A stretch of 64,000 nt of DNA. It comes from Sandaracinaceae bacterium. Lineage in GTDB: Bacteria > Myxococcota_A > Polyangia > Polyangiales > Sandaracinaceae. Of the stretch, positions 1-8,430 are shown one piece after another. Position numbers and translations under genes: made by a program. The stretch is taken from assembly GCA_040218145.1 (NCBI GenBank), contig JAVJQK010000128.1:124001-188000 (forward strand), in the 5' to 3' direction. Each line of letters begins with the position of its first letter. Position 1 is the first letter of the stretch. The notes beneath the pieces were generated by a model. That model ran no database searches. It was not told where the DNA came from and was given only the letters and a program-made list of their open reading frames with translations.

Positions 1-31
1 TGGTGACCCAGCACGGGAATGGAGGCGGACA

Positions 32-742
32 GTGAACAACGCACGCTGGATCGCCGCCGCCGCCGCCCTCGCCGCCTTCGCCGTCCCGGTGGTGCTGACG
101 CTCTCGTGGATCGGCGCGGCCGAGGACCGCCTGGCCGAGGTCGAGGCGGCCACCATCTCCGACGACTCGCCCCCCGCGGTCGCCGTCGCGCGCAACGCGA
201 ACGAGGAGTACTGCACGCCCGAGCTCAAGCAGATCCTCCGGCGCGTCCTGACGAGCTGTGGGCTCATCGGCGGCGCTGGCGGTCGAGGCTGCCAGCCGCT
301 CGAGGCGCGCAACGTCGCGACCATGGACGACGCGGACTTCAACGCGCTCTTCGTGCCCATGCGCGAGCGCGGCGGCATCGTGCAGTACGAGCAGGGCTCG
401 GCCGAGCTGACCGGCCCGGGCGTACAGCTCATCGACCGCACGTTCGCCGACCGTCGAGGCGCCAGCTACTTCTTCGTCGTCTCGCGGGCCTCCCCCGAGG
501 GCGCGACGGATCGCAACCGGGAGCTGTCCCGCGAGCGCGCCGAGGCGGTGATGACCCACCTCGAGGAGACCTTCTCCGACCCGCAGCTCGAGCGGGAGGT
601 CGGCCTGCTCTGGCTCGGCGAGGAGTACGCCCAGCTCGACCCGTCCTTCTGCGACTGGACGCGCAGCGGCGACTCCGGGCAGTGTGAGTCGGAGGATCTC
701 AACCGGAGCGCGTTCATCGCATGGATCGACTGTCGATTGTGA
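32..742 (+). CDS. Exported protein with OmpA-like C-terminal segment
   Basis: Reads from GTG at 32 behind a purine-rich GGAGGCGG stretch (about 21-28). Residues 5-25 form one hydrophobic membrane-anchor or signal segment. The second half (about 150-180) has the OmpA-family pattern: a beta strand SYFFVVSRASPEG, then DRNRELSRERAEAV, like the NxxLSxxRAxxV helix that binds peptidoglycan in OmpA/MotB/Pal domains. The strand RSAFIAWIDC closes it. Four or more Cys residues suggest periplasmic disulfides. I infer an envelope protein anchored in the inner membrane with its domain in the periplasm. The spacing is shorter than a standard OmpA domain, so the family call is moderate. It overlaps the next gene by 22 bases, so the two are probably co-transcribed. 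Confidence 0.7.
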   Translation: MNNARWIAAAAALAAFAVPVVLTLSWIGAAEDRLAEVEAATISDDSPPAVAVARNANEEYCTPELKQILRRVLTSCGLIGGAGGRGCQPLEARNVATMDDADFNALFVPMRERGGIVQYEQGSAELTGPGVQLIDRTFADRRGASYFFVVSRASPEGATDRNRELSRERAEAVMTHLEETFSDPQLEREVGLLWLGEEYAQLDPSFCDWTRSGDSGQCESEDLNRSAFIAWIDCRL

Positions 743-1281
743 CCGCCGCCCTCCTCTTCGTCGGCTGCGGCGAAGAGGGCCCCGCCCCCGCCCCACCCTC
801 GCGCGTGGTCGCGGTGGCGGCGGAGGCGCCCGAGACCGAGAGCTTGTGTGACGCGACGCCGAACACGCGGCTCGCCCTGCCTCCGCTCGCGGAGGGTCAG
901 ACGGCGCCGTCGGTGGAGGGCCGCCGCTGGGTCAACGTCTGGGCGACCTGGTGCCGGCCGTGCGTCGAGGAGATGCCGCTCCTCGAGCGGTTCTCGGAGC
1001 GCCTCGCCGAAGACGGCGCGCCGACCACCCTGAGCTTCGTCAGCGCCGATCGCGACGACGAGAGCGTCGCGCGTTTTCGCCAGAGCCACGGCGACATGCC
1101 CGAGAGCCTGCGCGTGTCCGACCCCGCCGCGGTCGCGGTCTGGGGCGCCACCCTCGGCCTTGGGGAAGCGGCTTCGCTCCCCCTCCACGTCCTGACCGAC
1201 GAAGACGGCCGCGTGGTCTGCGCCCGCGCAGGCGCCGTCTCCGAAGACGACTACGAAGCCGTCCGCGCCGTCCTGCGCTAG
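721..1281 (+). CDS. TlpA-like thioredoxin-fold lipoprotein
   Basis: A 186-residue protein starting MDRLSIVTAALLFVGCGEE: a short signal peptide and lipobox (FVGC), so a lipoprotein with Cys16 as the lipid-bearing residue. The mature part has the thioredoxin active site WATWCRPCVEEMP (Cys-x-x-Cys), followed by helices and the strand LSFVSADRDDE typical of the TlpA/ResA branch. These proteins act as periplasmic thiol-disulfide reductases, for example in cytochrome c or outer-membrane protein maturation; the specific substrate cannot be told. The cis-Pro region reads LPLHVLTDEDG, as in TlpA proteins. It starts inside the end of the OmpA-like gene (22-base overlap), which suggests translational coupling. 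Confidence 0.85.
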   Translation: MDRLSIVTAALLFVGCGEEGPAPAPPSRVVAVAAEAPETESLCDATPNTRLALPPLAEGQTAPSVEGRRWVNVWATWCRPCVEEMPLLERFSERLAEDGAPTTLSFVSADRDDESVARFRQSHGDMPESLRVSDPAAVAVWGATLGLGEAASLPLHVLTDEDGRVVCARAGAVSEDDYEAVRAVLR

Positions 1282-1295
1282 CTAGCCGAACGACC

Positions 1296-1353
1296 GGGGA
1301 CGATCCTATTCATTCGTCAAACTCGAGTATGACGAACGAATAGGATCGTCCCC
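1296..1353. repeat. Paired dispersed repeat forming a long palindrome
   Basis: Left arm 1296-1319 begins GGGGACGATCCTATTC and ends TTCGTCA. The right arm 1330-1353 is its reverse complement with one mismatch. The 10-base loop is 1320-1329. Stem length is 24 pairs. Single-arm copies of the same sequence occur at 26289, 38934, 48604, 55618 and 57344. Here two copies are inverted back to back between convergent genes (TlpA-like ends 1281, Cys-rich lipoprotein ends 1455). It may also stop transcription from both sides, but no T-tract follows. The arrangement is like a BIME pair of REP elements. Confidence 0.85.
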
Positions 1354-1454
1354 GATCCTCACGCGATCCTGACGCGGCTGCTACTTGCGGCTGGGATCGC
1401 GGGCAAGGGCACGGGGCAGTCGGCGGAAGAACGCGAGCGTTCTTCGGCCGACTG

Positions 1455-3572
1455 CTACGGCGCGACGCAGAGGTGGTTCAGCGTGTTGACGAAGAGGTTC
1501 TGCAGGGCGGGCTGGGTGCCGCTGGTGCCGACCCAGTCGACGAGCGGGCCCGAGCCGGACCCGTTGCCGTTCCAGTAGACCACCATGCCACCCGTGCCGC
1601 CGATGCCCTCGGTGATCTGGAGCTTGCTGGAGCCGGAGACGGCGACGACGCGCACCGCGCCGCCGGTCGGCGTGCACTGGTCGTGGTCGGTGCTGCCGGA
1701 GGTGAGGCTCTGACCCATGGTGAAGGTCTGCGCGGGGCCGAGCGCGATGGGGTGCAGCGCGTTCACCACCGAGAGGGCACCGCTGAACGGGCCGTCACCC
1801 GGGCTGGCGCAGCGGACGAGGCCGCCGAGCACGGAGTCGGTGGGGCTCCCGAGCGAGTCGTAGCCGGTCACGATCAGGCGGCCGCCCGCGTTGATCCAGT
1901 TGGTCAGCGCCGTCAGCTCCGCGCTCGACAGGATGCGGTCGTGCTCATGCAAGATGATGTGCGTGTAGCGCGAGAGCACCGCCGGGTCCGACGAGTGCAC
2001 GCCCGTCGTGCCGTTCATGTTGAGCACGTCGAAGGTGTGGCCGTTCGCGGTGAAGAGCCCCTGGATGGTCGGGTCGGTGAACTGCGACTCCTGCCCGATG
2101 AGGCCCCAGAAGCAGCCGGTGAAGGTGCCGCAGCGGCCGGGCGGGGTCGTGCACACGCCGGCCGTGCAGTCGGTGCCGCTCGAGCAGAGCTGCCGGTCGG
2201 CGCAGCGCGGGCACGCGGTCGACCCGCCGCAGTCGACGTCGGTCTCGCCGCCGTTCCGCACGCCGTCCATGCAGGTGGGCGCCTCGCAGGTGCCGGCCGT
2301 GCAGACACCGCTCAGGCAGTCACGCCCCGCCAGGCACATCTCACCCGTGTCACAGCCGAGGCAGCTGCCGCCGCCGCAGTCGAGGTCGGTCTCGGCGCCG
2401 TTCAGCACGCCGTCGCCGCAGCCGGGCGCGTTGCAGCGCATGGTGGGCCCGTCGCAGATGTTGGACGCGCAGTCGGCGTCCACCGAGCACATCAGGCCGG
2501 GCGCACAGGCCGGGCAGGTCGCGCCGCCGCAGTCCAGGTCGGTCTCGTCGCGGTTGCGGACCCGGTCGGCGCAGGAGACGCAGCTGCCGCTGTCGCAGGT
2601 GGCGCCGAGCGCGGAGCAGTCCCCGTCGACCAGGCAGGCCGCGCCGTCGCGGCAGCCACCGCAGAGGGTCCCGCCGCAGTCGATGTCCGTCTCGTCCTGA
2701 TTGAGCACGCCGTCCATGCAGCTGACGCAGAGGCCGGCCTCGCACGCCCCCCCCGCGCAGTCGGAGTCGACGAGGCAGGCCTCGCCGTCGTCGCACGCTT
2801 CACAGAGCGGCCCGCCGCAGTCGACGTCGGTCTCCTCGGCGTTGAGGATCAGGTCGGTGCACGAGACGCAGCCGCCGTCGAAGCAGCGCATGCCCATGCA
2901 GTCCGAGTCGACCATGCACGCCAGGCCGTCGCGACAGGCCGGGCAGATGGCTCCGCCGCAGTCGACGCTGGTCTCGTCCTGGTTCTGGACCCGGTCGTTG
3001 CACGCCGCGTCGGTGCACGTGCCAGCCGCGCAGATCATGCTCGAGCAGTCGTCGCGGTCGAGGCAGCTCAGCCCACCGGCGCAGCGCGGGCAGGTGTCGC
3101 CGCCACAGTCGATGTCGGTCTCGGTGCCGTTCTGCCGCATGTCCTCGCAGTTGCTCATGGTGCACTCGCCACCGCGGCACCGCCCCGAGAGACACTCGTC
3201 GTTCGAGGTGCAGGGCTGGCCGCCTCCGCAGAGCGCGCAGTCCCCGCCGCAGTCGGTCCCCGTCTCGTCGCCGTTGCGGACCCCGTCGGTGCAGTTGGGG
3301 ACGAGGCAGCGCCCGCGCTCGCAGACGCTCGACTCACAGTCTTCGGCCGACAGGCAGTTCTCGCCGTTGGCGCAGGGCGGGCACGAGCCGCCGCAGTCGA
3401 TGCCGCTCTCGTCGCCGTCCTTCATGGCGTTGTCGCACTGCGGCTCGACGCCCGAGTCCGTCCCGGAATCCCGCATGGTTCCGGCGTCATCGTTCATCGG
3501 CGGGATCGGGGTGGTCTCGGTGGAGCAGGCGGCGAGGAGGAGGCAAGAAGCAAGGACGGTACGAAACGACAT
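1455..3572 (-). CDS. Lipoprotein with nine Cys-rich repeats and a GATase-like C-terminal domain
   Basis: Residues 1-16 are a lipoprotein signal (LLLAAC). After an Asp-rich linker come nine tandem repeats of about 47 residues, each of the form CxDGVxNGxETDxDCGG followed by CPxCxxGxxC and a further DC...C...C. That is six to eight Cys per repeat, surely disulfide-bonded outside the cytoplasm. The repeats cover about residues 46-480. The last 220 residues form a separate domain beginning GCFWGLIGQE, with strands and helices like the ThuA/glutamine-amidotransferase-like fold (HIILHEHDR, NAGGRLIVTGYDS). I see no Cys-His-Glu triad, so it is probably a binding or structural version. Such Cys-rich repeats are widespread in myxobacterial surface proteins; the ligand is unknown. 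Confidence 0.85.
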   Translation of the reverse strand: MSFRTVLASCLLLAACSTETTPIPPMNDDAGTMRDSGTDSGVEPQCDNAMKDGDESGIDCGGSCPPCANGENCLSAEDCESSVCERGRCLVPNCTDGVRNGDETGTDCGGDCALCGGGQPCTSNDECLSGRCRGGECTMSNCEDMRQNGTETDIDCGGDTCPRCAGGLSCLDRDDCSSMICAAGTCTDAACNDRVQNQDETSVDCGGAICPACRDGLACMVDSDCMGMRCFDGGCVSCTDLILNAEETDVDCGGPLCEACDDGEACLVDSDCAGGACEAGLCVSCMDGVLNQDETDIDCGGTLCGGCRDGAACLVDGDCSALGATCDSGSCVSCADRVRNRDETDLDCGGATCPACAPGLMCSVDADCASNICDGPTMRCNAPGCGDGVLNGAETDLDCGGGSCLGCDTGEMCLAGRDCLSGVCTAGTCEAPTCMDGVRNGGETDVDCGGSTACPRCADRQLCSSGTDCTAGVCTTPPGRCGTFTGCFWGLIGQESQFTDPTIQGLFTANGHTFDVLNMNGTTGVHSSDPAVLSRYTHIILHEHDRILSSAELTALTNWINAGGRLIVTGYDSLGSPTDSVLGGLVRCASPGDGPFSGALSVVNALHPIALGPAQTFTMGQSLTSGSTDHDQCTPTGGAVRVVAVSGSSKLQITEGIGGTGGMVVYWNGNGSGSGPLVDWVGTSGTQPALQNLFVNTLNHLCVAP

Positions 3573-3627
3573 GGCCCAAGAGTTCCTCGGCTCGTCGGTC
3601 GATGCAATGCGCCTCGGTGAGCCGGGG

Positions 3628-4533
3628 TCACAGGGAGATCCCTGAGCTGGGTCGGCGTCGCGCCGACACGATGAACCCGGCGCACAGCACGAGGAGCGCC
3701 CCGAGGAGGGCCACGGGCGGGAGCCGCTCCCCTAAGCACACCCAGCCGACCAGGCACGCGACGACCGGCTCGACGAAGGCCAGCACCGCCGCGCGCGCCG
3801 CCCCGACCAGCGCGAGCCCCCGCACGAAGGCCACGCCCGCCAGCACCCCCGGCACCAGCGCGGCGACCGCCATCCACCCCACGTCCCGGAGCTCCACCTG
3901 TCCGAGATCCGCCACCGCGAAGGGGGCCAGGAGCAGGGCGGCGGGGAGCGCGTGCCACCCCATGGTGCGCGCGGGACCGATGCGCGCGGAGAGGGGGCCG
4001 ACCAGAAAGACGAGGGCCGCGTAGCCGACCGCGCTCGTGAGCCCGAGCGCCGCGCCCAGGCCGAGCTGGCCCGTCAGCGCGGCGGGCTCCCAGGGGCGCA
4101 GCAATAGGCAGAGCCCCACCAGGGCCAGGCCCGCGGCGGGCAGCGCGCGCGGCGTGGGGCGCTTCTCGATGTGGGGCGCGAGCAGCGCGACGAGCACGGG
4201 GGCGACGGAGTGCGTCAGGACGGCGACGGCCACGCTCGTCACGCCCATCGCGGCGAAGAAGGTGCCGACGTTGAGCGCGTCGAGCGCGGCGTACGCGAGC
4301 AGGAGCGCGAGGGTCCGGCGATCCCAGCGGGGCTCGACGCCATCGAAGCGGAAGAACGGGACGGCGAAGACGAAGATCCCGAGCAGGAGCAGCGGCGCGG
4401 TGACGGTGGCGGGCAAGCCCGTCGGCCGGAGGAAGAGGCTCCAGGTCCCCCACGCGGTGGCCGCGCAGACGATCATCACGGTTCCCATGGACGCGGTGCC
4501 CATGGCCGCGGTGCCCGCGAGGGGAGAACGCAC
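3628..4533 (-). CDS. EamA/DMT-family permease
   Basis: A 301-residue membrane protein with about ten hydrophobic segments, in the two five-helix halves typical of the drug/metabolite transporter (EamA) family. The first half starts VMIVCAATAWGTWSLFL and contains ALDALNVGTFFAAMGVTSVAVAVLTHSVAPVLVALL, the usual TM3-TM4 helix-kink region. The second half ends in EPVVACLVGWVCLGERLPPVALLGALLVL, the standard EPVxAxLxGxxxLGE signature. These are inner-membrane exporters or exchangers of small metabolites; the substrate is not predictable. GTG at 4533 is used as start; in-frame ATGs lie a few codons later. It converges on nothing and stands alone between a Cys-rich lipoprotein and a zinc-ribbon gene. 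Confidence 0.9.
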   Translation of the reverse strand: MRSPLAGTAAMGTASMGTVMIVCAATAWGTWSLFLRPTGLPATVTAPLLLLGIFVFAVPFFRFDGVEPRWDRRTLALLLAYAALDALNVGTFFAAMGVTSVAVAVLTHSVAPVLVALLAPHIEKRPTPRALPAAGLALVGLCLLLRPWEPAALTGQLGLGAALGLTSAVGYAALVFLVGPLSARIGPARTMGWHALPAALLLAPFAVADLGQVELRDVGWMAVAALVPGVLAGVAFVRGLALVGAARAAVLAFVEPVVACLVGWVCLGERLPPVALLGALLVLCAGFIVSARRRPSSGISL

Positions 4534-4563
4534 CGCCGCTCGTTAGCACGGCCGGAGAGCGCG

Positions 4564-5670
4564 TCAGTGCGAGTGGTGGTCGCGGCGGTGACGGCGGCGG
4601 AGCATGGTCATCACCATCGCGTCGACGCGACCCCGGACCACCGACGCGGTGACCGCCGAGAGGGTGGGCCCGCTCGCCATCGATCGGATCATCGCCCGCT
4701 CGCCCGCGACCTCCCCGTCGGTCGCGTACAGCGCGTCGGCCTCGGCGTGGTGAGCGGCGCGGCTCGCGCGCACGAAGGGATCCAGCTCACCCCCGTCGAG
4801 GTAGAGGCCACCGCAGCAGCCCGCGCGATCCACCTCCAGCACGCCGGCGAGGGTGGACACTCTCCACGCCTCCATGGGCGGACCGCACGCGGGGCACGAC
4901 AGCTCCGAGGGGCCGGCCGCCTGGGCCGCCGAGGGCCCGACGCCGAAGAACGCCGCGGTGTGCGCGCCGGCCGCCTCCGACTCCCCCGGGTCGAAGAACA
5001 TGCTCCCGCACGCGGCGCAGTAGTCCACCTCGAGCCCATCCGCGCGGTCGGCGCGATAGGGGCCGCGGCAGCGCGGGCAGGCGCGGTCGCTCGCCTCGGT
5101 CGGATCGAGCTCGCGGAGCGGCGCGACCGAGCGCGGCTCGTGCGCCACCACCCCCCGCAGGATGTCACCGAAATGCCCGCCCGGTGTGCTCGAAGGCGGC
5201 GGCGGCGGCGCAGCGAACACGGCCCCGGTGGACGTGCGCACGTTGTCTCCCGCGGAGCCCGACGATGGGCTGGGCGAAGGGATGGGTGACGGACGAACCG
5301 GCGGCGCCCCCGCGAGCTGGGCGGCGCGCTCGGCCGCCGCCGCGAAGTGGGACTGCTCGCCCGCGTCCAGGAACACGCCGCCGCAGCACGCGGCCCGGTC
5401 GACGTCGAGCGCGCGGCCGTCGGTCGCGACGATGCGGTAGCGAACCATGGGCTGCCCATGCGCGGGACACGGCCGACCGTCGGCGCCCACGCGCGTCGCC
5501 GCGCCCGCGCCCACCCCGAAGAGCGCCGCGGTGTCGACCCCGGCCAGCTCGGGCTCGTTCGCGTCGAAGAAGACGCCTCGGCAGCGCGGGCAGATGTCGA
5601 GCTCGACACCGAAGACGGGGCGCGACTCCATCGAGGCGCCGCAAGCGGGGCAGGTTCGCGGTGCAGTCAC
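4564..5670 (-). CDS. Duplicated TFIIB-type zinc-ribbon protein
   Basis: A 368-residue protein made of two copies of a roughly 150-residue unit. Each unit has two half zinc ribbons: CPxC..., then CPRCRGVFFD or CAACGSMFFD, followed by a FGVG-rich linker, then CPxxG... and CCGGVFLD or CCGGLYLD. The pattern CxxC-x20-CxxCGxxxxDxGE is that of the zf-TFIIB domain (PF13453). In the second ribbon of each unit one Cys pair is replaced or rearranged (CPAHG, CCGG). A proline/serine-rich spacer separates the units. Function is unknown; such proteins are common in Myxococcota and are often annotated only by the ribbon. The start is GTG at 5670. Confidence 0.8.
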   Translation of the reverse strand: MTAPRTCPACGASMESRPVFGVELDICPRCRGVFFDANEPELAGVDTAALFGVGAGAATRVGADGRPCPAHGQPMVRYRIVATDGRALDVDRAACCGGVFLDAGEQSHFAAAAERAAQLAGAPPVRPSPIPSPSPSSGSAGDNVRTSTGAVFAAPPPPPSSTPGGHFGDILRGVVAHEPRSVAPLRELDPTEASDRACPRCRGPYRADRADGLEVDYCAACGSMFFDPGESEAAGAHTAAFFGVGPSAAQAAGPSELSCPACGPPMEAWRVSTLAGVLEVDRAGCCGGLYLDGGELDPFVRASRAAHHAEADALYATDGEVAGERAMIRSMASGPTLSAVTASVVRGRVDAMVMTMLRRRHRRDHHSH

Positions 5671-5800
5671 CGAGCCATCCTACATCACGCCGCGTATGCT
5701 CGGCCGGATGCCGCGTCGCCTGCGCACTCGCTTCTTCGATGGCTCCTCCATCCCCGAGGAGCTGCTCCGCGCGGCCTGGTCACTGCGGCTGAGCGCGCTG

Positions 5801-6373
5801 ATGATCCAGCGCGTGAGGTTCGTCGCCCTCGGGCTCGCGCTCTCGAGTGGCTGCGGCGCGGCGCAGCCTCCGAGACGGGCTTCGGCCGAGGAAGCGCTCG
5901 AGCTACTCGCGGCATGGATCACCTTCGTCGGGATCGACGACCGAGAGCACCTGGAGAGCCTGCAGAGCGAAGACTTCGTCTACGCGGAAGACGGAGCGCC
6001 GGCGGTCGAGCGCACGCGGCACCTTCGGGTCTGTGGCGAGCCCACGATGGAGGCGGTGCCGGGCGGCTGGGATGTGACCTTGGTCGTCCGCACGCTCGGG
6101 CACGACGGCCTGCTCCGTAGCGGCGTGCGGCGGCTGGCGCTCCGGGACCGGGAGGGGCGGCTGCTGGTGGCGCGGGACACGTTCGACGTGGAGACGACGC
6201 GCGCGCCGCGGCCGCCGGTGGTCTGGCCGCAGGTGGCCGAATGCCACGACTCCACGCCGCGGGGATGCCTCGTCATCGATCTCGACGGAGACAGGGCCCA
6301 GCGCCGGCTCGAGCTCCCCGAGCCTTTCCGACCGCCGCCTGGGGCGCTCTCCCCGCTCGAGCTCGACGAATGA
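5801..6373 (+). CDS. Small lipoprotein, function unknown
   Basis: I chose ATG 5801 because it gives MIQRVRFVALGLALSSGC, a short basic N-terminus, hydrophobic core and lipobox ending at Cys18. A longer frame opens at ATG 5696 but has no export signal. The mature 170 residues carry an alpha-helix with EEALELLAAWITF, then alternating strands (WDVTLVVRTLGHDG, RRLALRDREGRLLVARDTFDV), and two Cys (CGEP, EVCHD region). It resembles SnoaL/NTF2-type lipoproteins in layout, but no motif proves it. It converges with fabF (ending 6389). Confidence 0.6.
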   Translation: MIQRVRFVALGLALSSGCGAAQPPRRASAEEALELLAAWITFVGIDDREHLESLQSEDFVYAEDGAPAVERTRHLRVCGEPTMEAVPGGWDVTLVVRTLGHDGLLRSGVRRLALRDREGRLLVARDTFDVETTRAPRPPVVWPQVAECHDSTPRGCLVIDLDGDRAQRRLELPEPFRPPPGALSPLELDE

Positions 6374-6388
6374 CGAAGATCGGGAGGA

Positions 6389-7609
6389 TCAGAGGCGCGC
6401 GATGACGAGGCCGGCGTTGCTGCCGCCGAAGCCGCTGGAGACGCTCATGACCGCGTCGACCTTCTTCTGGCGGGTCTCGCCGCGGATGAGGTCGAGGCCG
6501 GCGGTGGCCGGGTCGGGGTCTTCGAGGTGGAGCGTGGGCGGGAGCGAACCGTCGCGCAGCGCGAGGGTGCTGAAGACCGCCTCGACCGCGCCCGCGCCGC
6601 CGAGGGCGTGACCGGTGGCGCCCTTGGTGCTCGAGACGGCGACACCGGGCAGCACGCGGGCGAGGACCTGCGCTTCGATCTCGTCGCCGACCGGGGTGCT
6701 GGTGGCGTGCCCGTTGACGTAGCCGATGGCGTCGGCGGGGATCCGGGCGTCGCGCAGGGTCTCCTCGATGGCGAGCTGGAGGCCGACGCCGTCGGGCGCC
6801 GGGCTCGCGATGTGGAAGGCGTCGGTCAGGGTCGCGTAGCCGCGCAGCTCGGCGAGGATGTTCGCGCCGCGCTTCTTCGCGTGCTCGAGCTCCTCAATGG
6901 CGATCACCGCGGCCGCCTCGCCGAGCACGAAGCCGTTCCGGCGCGTGTCGTACGGGCAGCTGGCCGCCGCGGGGTCCTCCTCCTTGCTGACGGCCCGGAG
7001 CGACGCGAAGCCGGCGAGCGCGACCGCGTCCACGGAGGACTCGGCGCCGCCCGCGAGCGCGACGTCGCAACGACCGTTGCGGATCATCCACATCGCCTCG
7101 CCGATGCCCATGGCGCCGCTGGTGCACGCGGCGGTGGTCGACATGTTCGGGCCGCGGCAGCCGAAGCGGATCGCGACCTGCCCCGCCGCGAGGTTCCCGA
7201 CCATCGCGGGCACGAGGTAAGGAGAGACCCGGCGCGGGCCCTTCTGGTCGATGGTGCGGGTCGCGTCCTCGATGTGCCGCATCGAGCCCATGCCGACGCC
7301 GATCATCACAGCGGCGCGCTCGAGCGCCTTCGCGTCGAGGCCCGCGTGGGTGACCGCCTGGTCGGCCGCGTCGACGGTCATGTGGATGAAGCGGCCGCCC
7401 TCGCGGAGCTTCTTCTTCTCGGTCACGCGCTCGGGATCGAAGTCGAGACACTCCCCCGCCACGTGCACGGGGATGCGCGGGTCGGGGTGCTCGGCGATCT
7501 TCCGGATGCCGCACTCCCCCGCCACCAGGGCGTCCCAGGACTTCTTCACGTCCCGTCCGAGAGGGCTCACGAGCCCCAGTCCGGTGATCACCACGCGCCG
7601 TGTCGTCAT
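6389..7609 (-). CDS. fabF: Beta-ketoacyl-ACP synthase II
   Basis: A 406-residue thiolase-fold condensing enzyme that elongates acyl-ACP with malonyl-ACP in type II fatty-acid synthesis. The N-terminus RRVVITGLGLVSPLG is standard for FabF. The catalytic triad is present: Cys162 in STTAACTSGAMGIGEAM, His301 in VNGHATSTPVGD and His334 in KGATGHALGGAG, with the conserved Lys329. The length matches the family (about 410). No acpP or fabG lies next to it here, so it could be a second, specialised FabF rather than the housekeeping copy. A few such genes serve polyketide or unusual lipid pathways. ATG 7609 is the start. Confidence 0.93.
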   Translation of the reverse strand: MTTRRVVITGLGLVSPLGRDVKKSWDALVAGECGIRKIAEHPDPRIPVHVAGECLDFDPERVTEKKKLREGGRFIHMTVDAADQAVTHAGLDAKALERAAVMIGVGMGSMRHIEDATRTIDQKGPRRVSPYLVPAMVGNLAAGQVAIRFGCRGPNMSTTAACTSGAMGIGEAMWMIRNGRCDVALAGGAESSVDAVALAGFASLRAVSKEEDPAAASCPYDTRRNGFVLGEAAAVIAIEELEHAKKRGANILAELRGYATLTDAFHIASPAPDGVGLQLAIEETLRDARIPADAIGYVNGHATSTPVGDEIEAQVLARVLPGVAVSSTKGATGHALGGAGAVEAVFSTLALRDGSLPPTLHLEDPDPATAGLDLIRGETRQKKVDAVMSVSSGFGGSNAGLVIARL

Positions 7610-7654
7610 GGCCGGGACCCTAAAGCGTGGCGATGCGCTCGGCCAGGGTCGCGG

Positions 7655-8074
7655 TCACTTGGCCAGCAGGTTGCGGAACGGCTTTCGCCGCTTGAAGCGA
7701 TAGGCGCCGAAGTCCCGCGCGTCCGTCGAGAGGATGCGCCCATCGTCTCGCTCTTCCGCACAGATCACGAGCGAAGCGTCCGCGAGGTCCATCGGGAGGT
7801 CGCGATACTTGCGCATGAGCGCGGCGACCCTCTCGAGGTGCGAGACCGAGATGTCGAAGATGCTCGCGGCCCCATCATGAATGCTCTCCACGAACGCTCG
7901 GACGAGGTCCGGGCCAGACGTCCGCTGGATGAGGTGAGTCGTCTCCGTGAGGACCGGCCACGTGGTGAGAAACCCCTCCGCGCCATACTTCTCGGCGGCC
8001 GCGACGGCGGCGCGGTGATGGGCGTCGCTGCGCACGACCAGCGCGACGAAGAACCCGGTGTCGGCCAGGATCAC
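7655..8074 (-). CDS. PIN-domain ribonuclease toxin
   Basis: A 139-residue PIN-domain protein of VapC type. The four acidic residues that bind metal at the active site are visible: Asp5 (MILADTGFF), Glu44 (PVLTETTHL), Asp99 (MDLADASLV) and Asp118 (ILSTDARDF). VapC toxins cleave tRNA or rRNA when freed from their antitoxin. The GTG start overlaps the stop of the upstream ribbon-helix-helix gene (GTGA at 8071-8074), the usual antitoxin-first coupled arrangement. The variation F-F after the first Asp places it with the MNT/AbrB-independent PIN group seen in many chromosomes. Confidence 0.88.
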   Translation of the reverse strand: MILADTGFFVALVVRSDAHHRAAVAAAEKYGAEGFLTTWPVLTETTHLIQRTSGPDLVRAFVESIHDGAASIFDISVSHLERVAALMRKYRDLPMDLADASLVICAEERDDGRILSTDARDFGAYRFKRRKPFRNLLAK

Positions 8075-8346
8075 GTGGAGCCCTCACCGTGCTTGCTGGA
8101 GTAGTCGATCTGCTCCTTGTAGGTCTCGGACAGATCCGTCGGGCCCGAGGCGGCGCCGACGACGCCGTGTCGGCGGAAGATGTCGAGTGGAGAGCGCTCG
8201 TCCAACAGCGACTTCGCATAGGCGCGAAGAGCCGCCTTCATCACCGCGCTGGTGTTCTGGCCGGTAAGCGACCGCACGCGTTCGAGGAGCGCGCGCTCCT
8301 CCTCGTCGAGCCGCGCGATGATGCGATTGTCGCGGGATTTGCTCAC
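8071..8346 (-). CDS. Ribbon-helix-helix antitoxin
   Basis: A 91-residue protein. The N-terminal 45 residues, RIIARLDEEERALLERVRSLTG followed by NTSAVMKAALRAYAK, fit a CopG/MetJ-like ribbon-helix-helix fold (one strand, two helices). That part would bind operator DNA as a dimer. The C-terminal half, rich in polar residues, would wrap the PIN toxin encoded immediately downstream (4-base overlap). The start is GTG 8346. A palindrome CATACGTATG lies 9 bases upstream, well placed for autorepression. The Shine-Dalgarno sequence is weak. Confidence 0.82.
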   Translation of the reverse strand: MSKSRDNRIIARLDEEERALLERVRSLTGQNTSAVMKAALRAYAKSLLDERSPLDIFRRHGVVGAASGPTDLSETYKEQIDYSSKHGEGST

Positions 8347-8354
8347 CTGTCTGA

Positions 8355-8364
8355 CATACGTATG
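8355..8364. promoter_or_regulatory. Candidate operator of the toxin-antitoxin pair
   Basis: Perfect 10-base palindrome CATACGTATG just upstream of the GTG start of the antitoxin, in a stretch (8347-8372) with flanking TGTC/GACA half-sites. Ribbon-helix-helix antitoxins bind short palindromes overlapping their own promoter. No clear -35/-10 pair can be fixed by eye. Confidence 0.45.
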
Positions 8365-8430
8365 ACACTGCGACCGGTCAAGCGGCGCGCGTGTTCACTC
8401 GGCGCGTCGGGGTGGCGATGCGCTCGGCGG

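Noticed and set aside
1473-3620. 715-codon plus-strand frame
   Set aside because: Val/Ala/Gly-rich reverse of the repeated Cys-rich lipoprotein.
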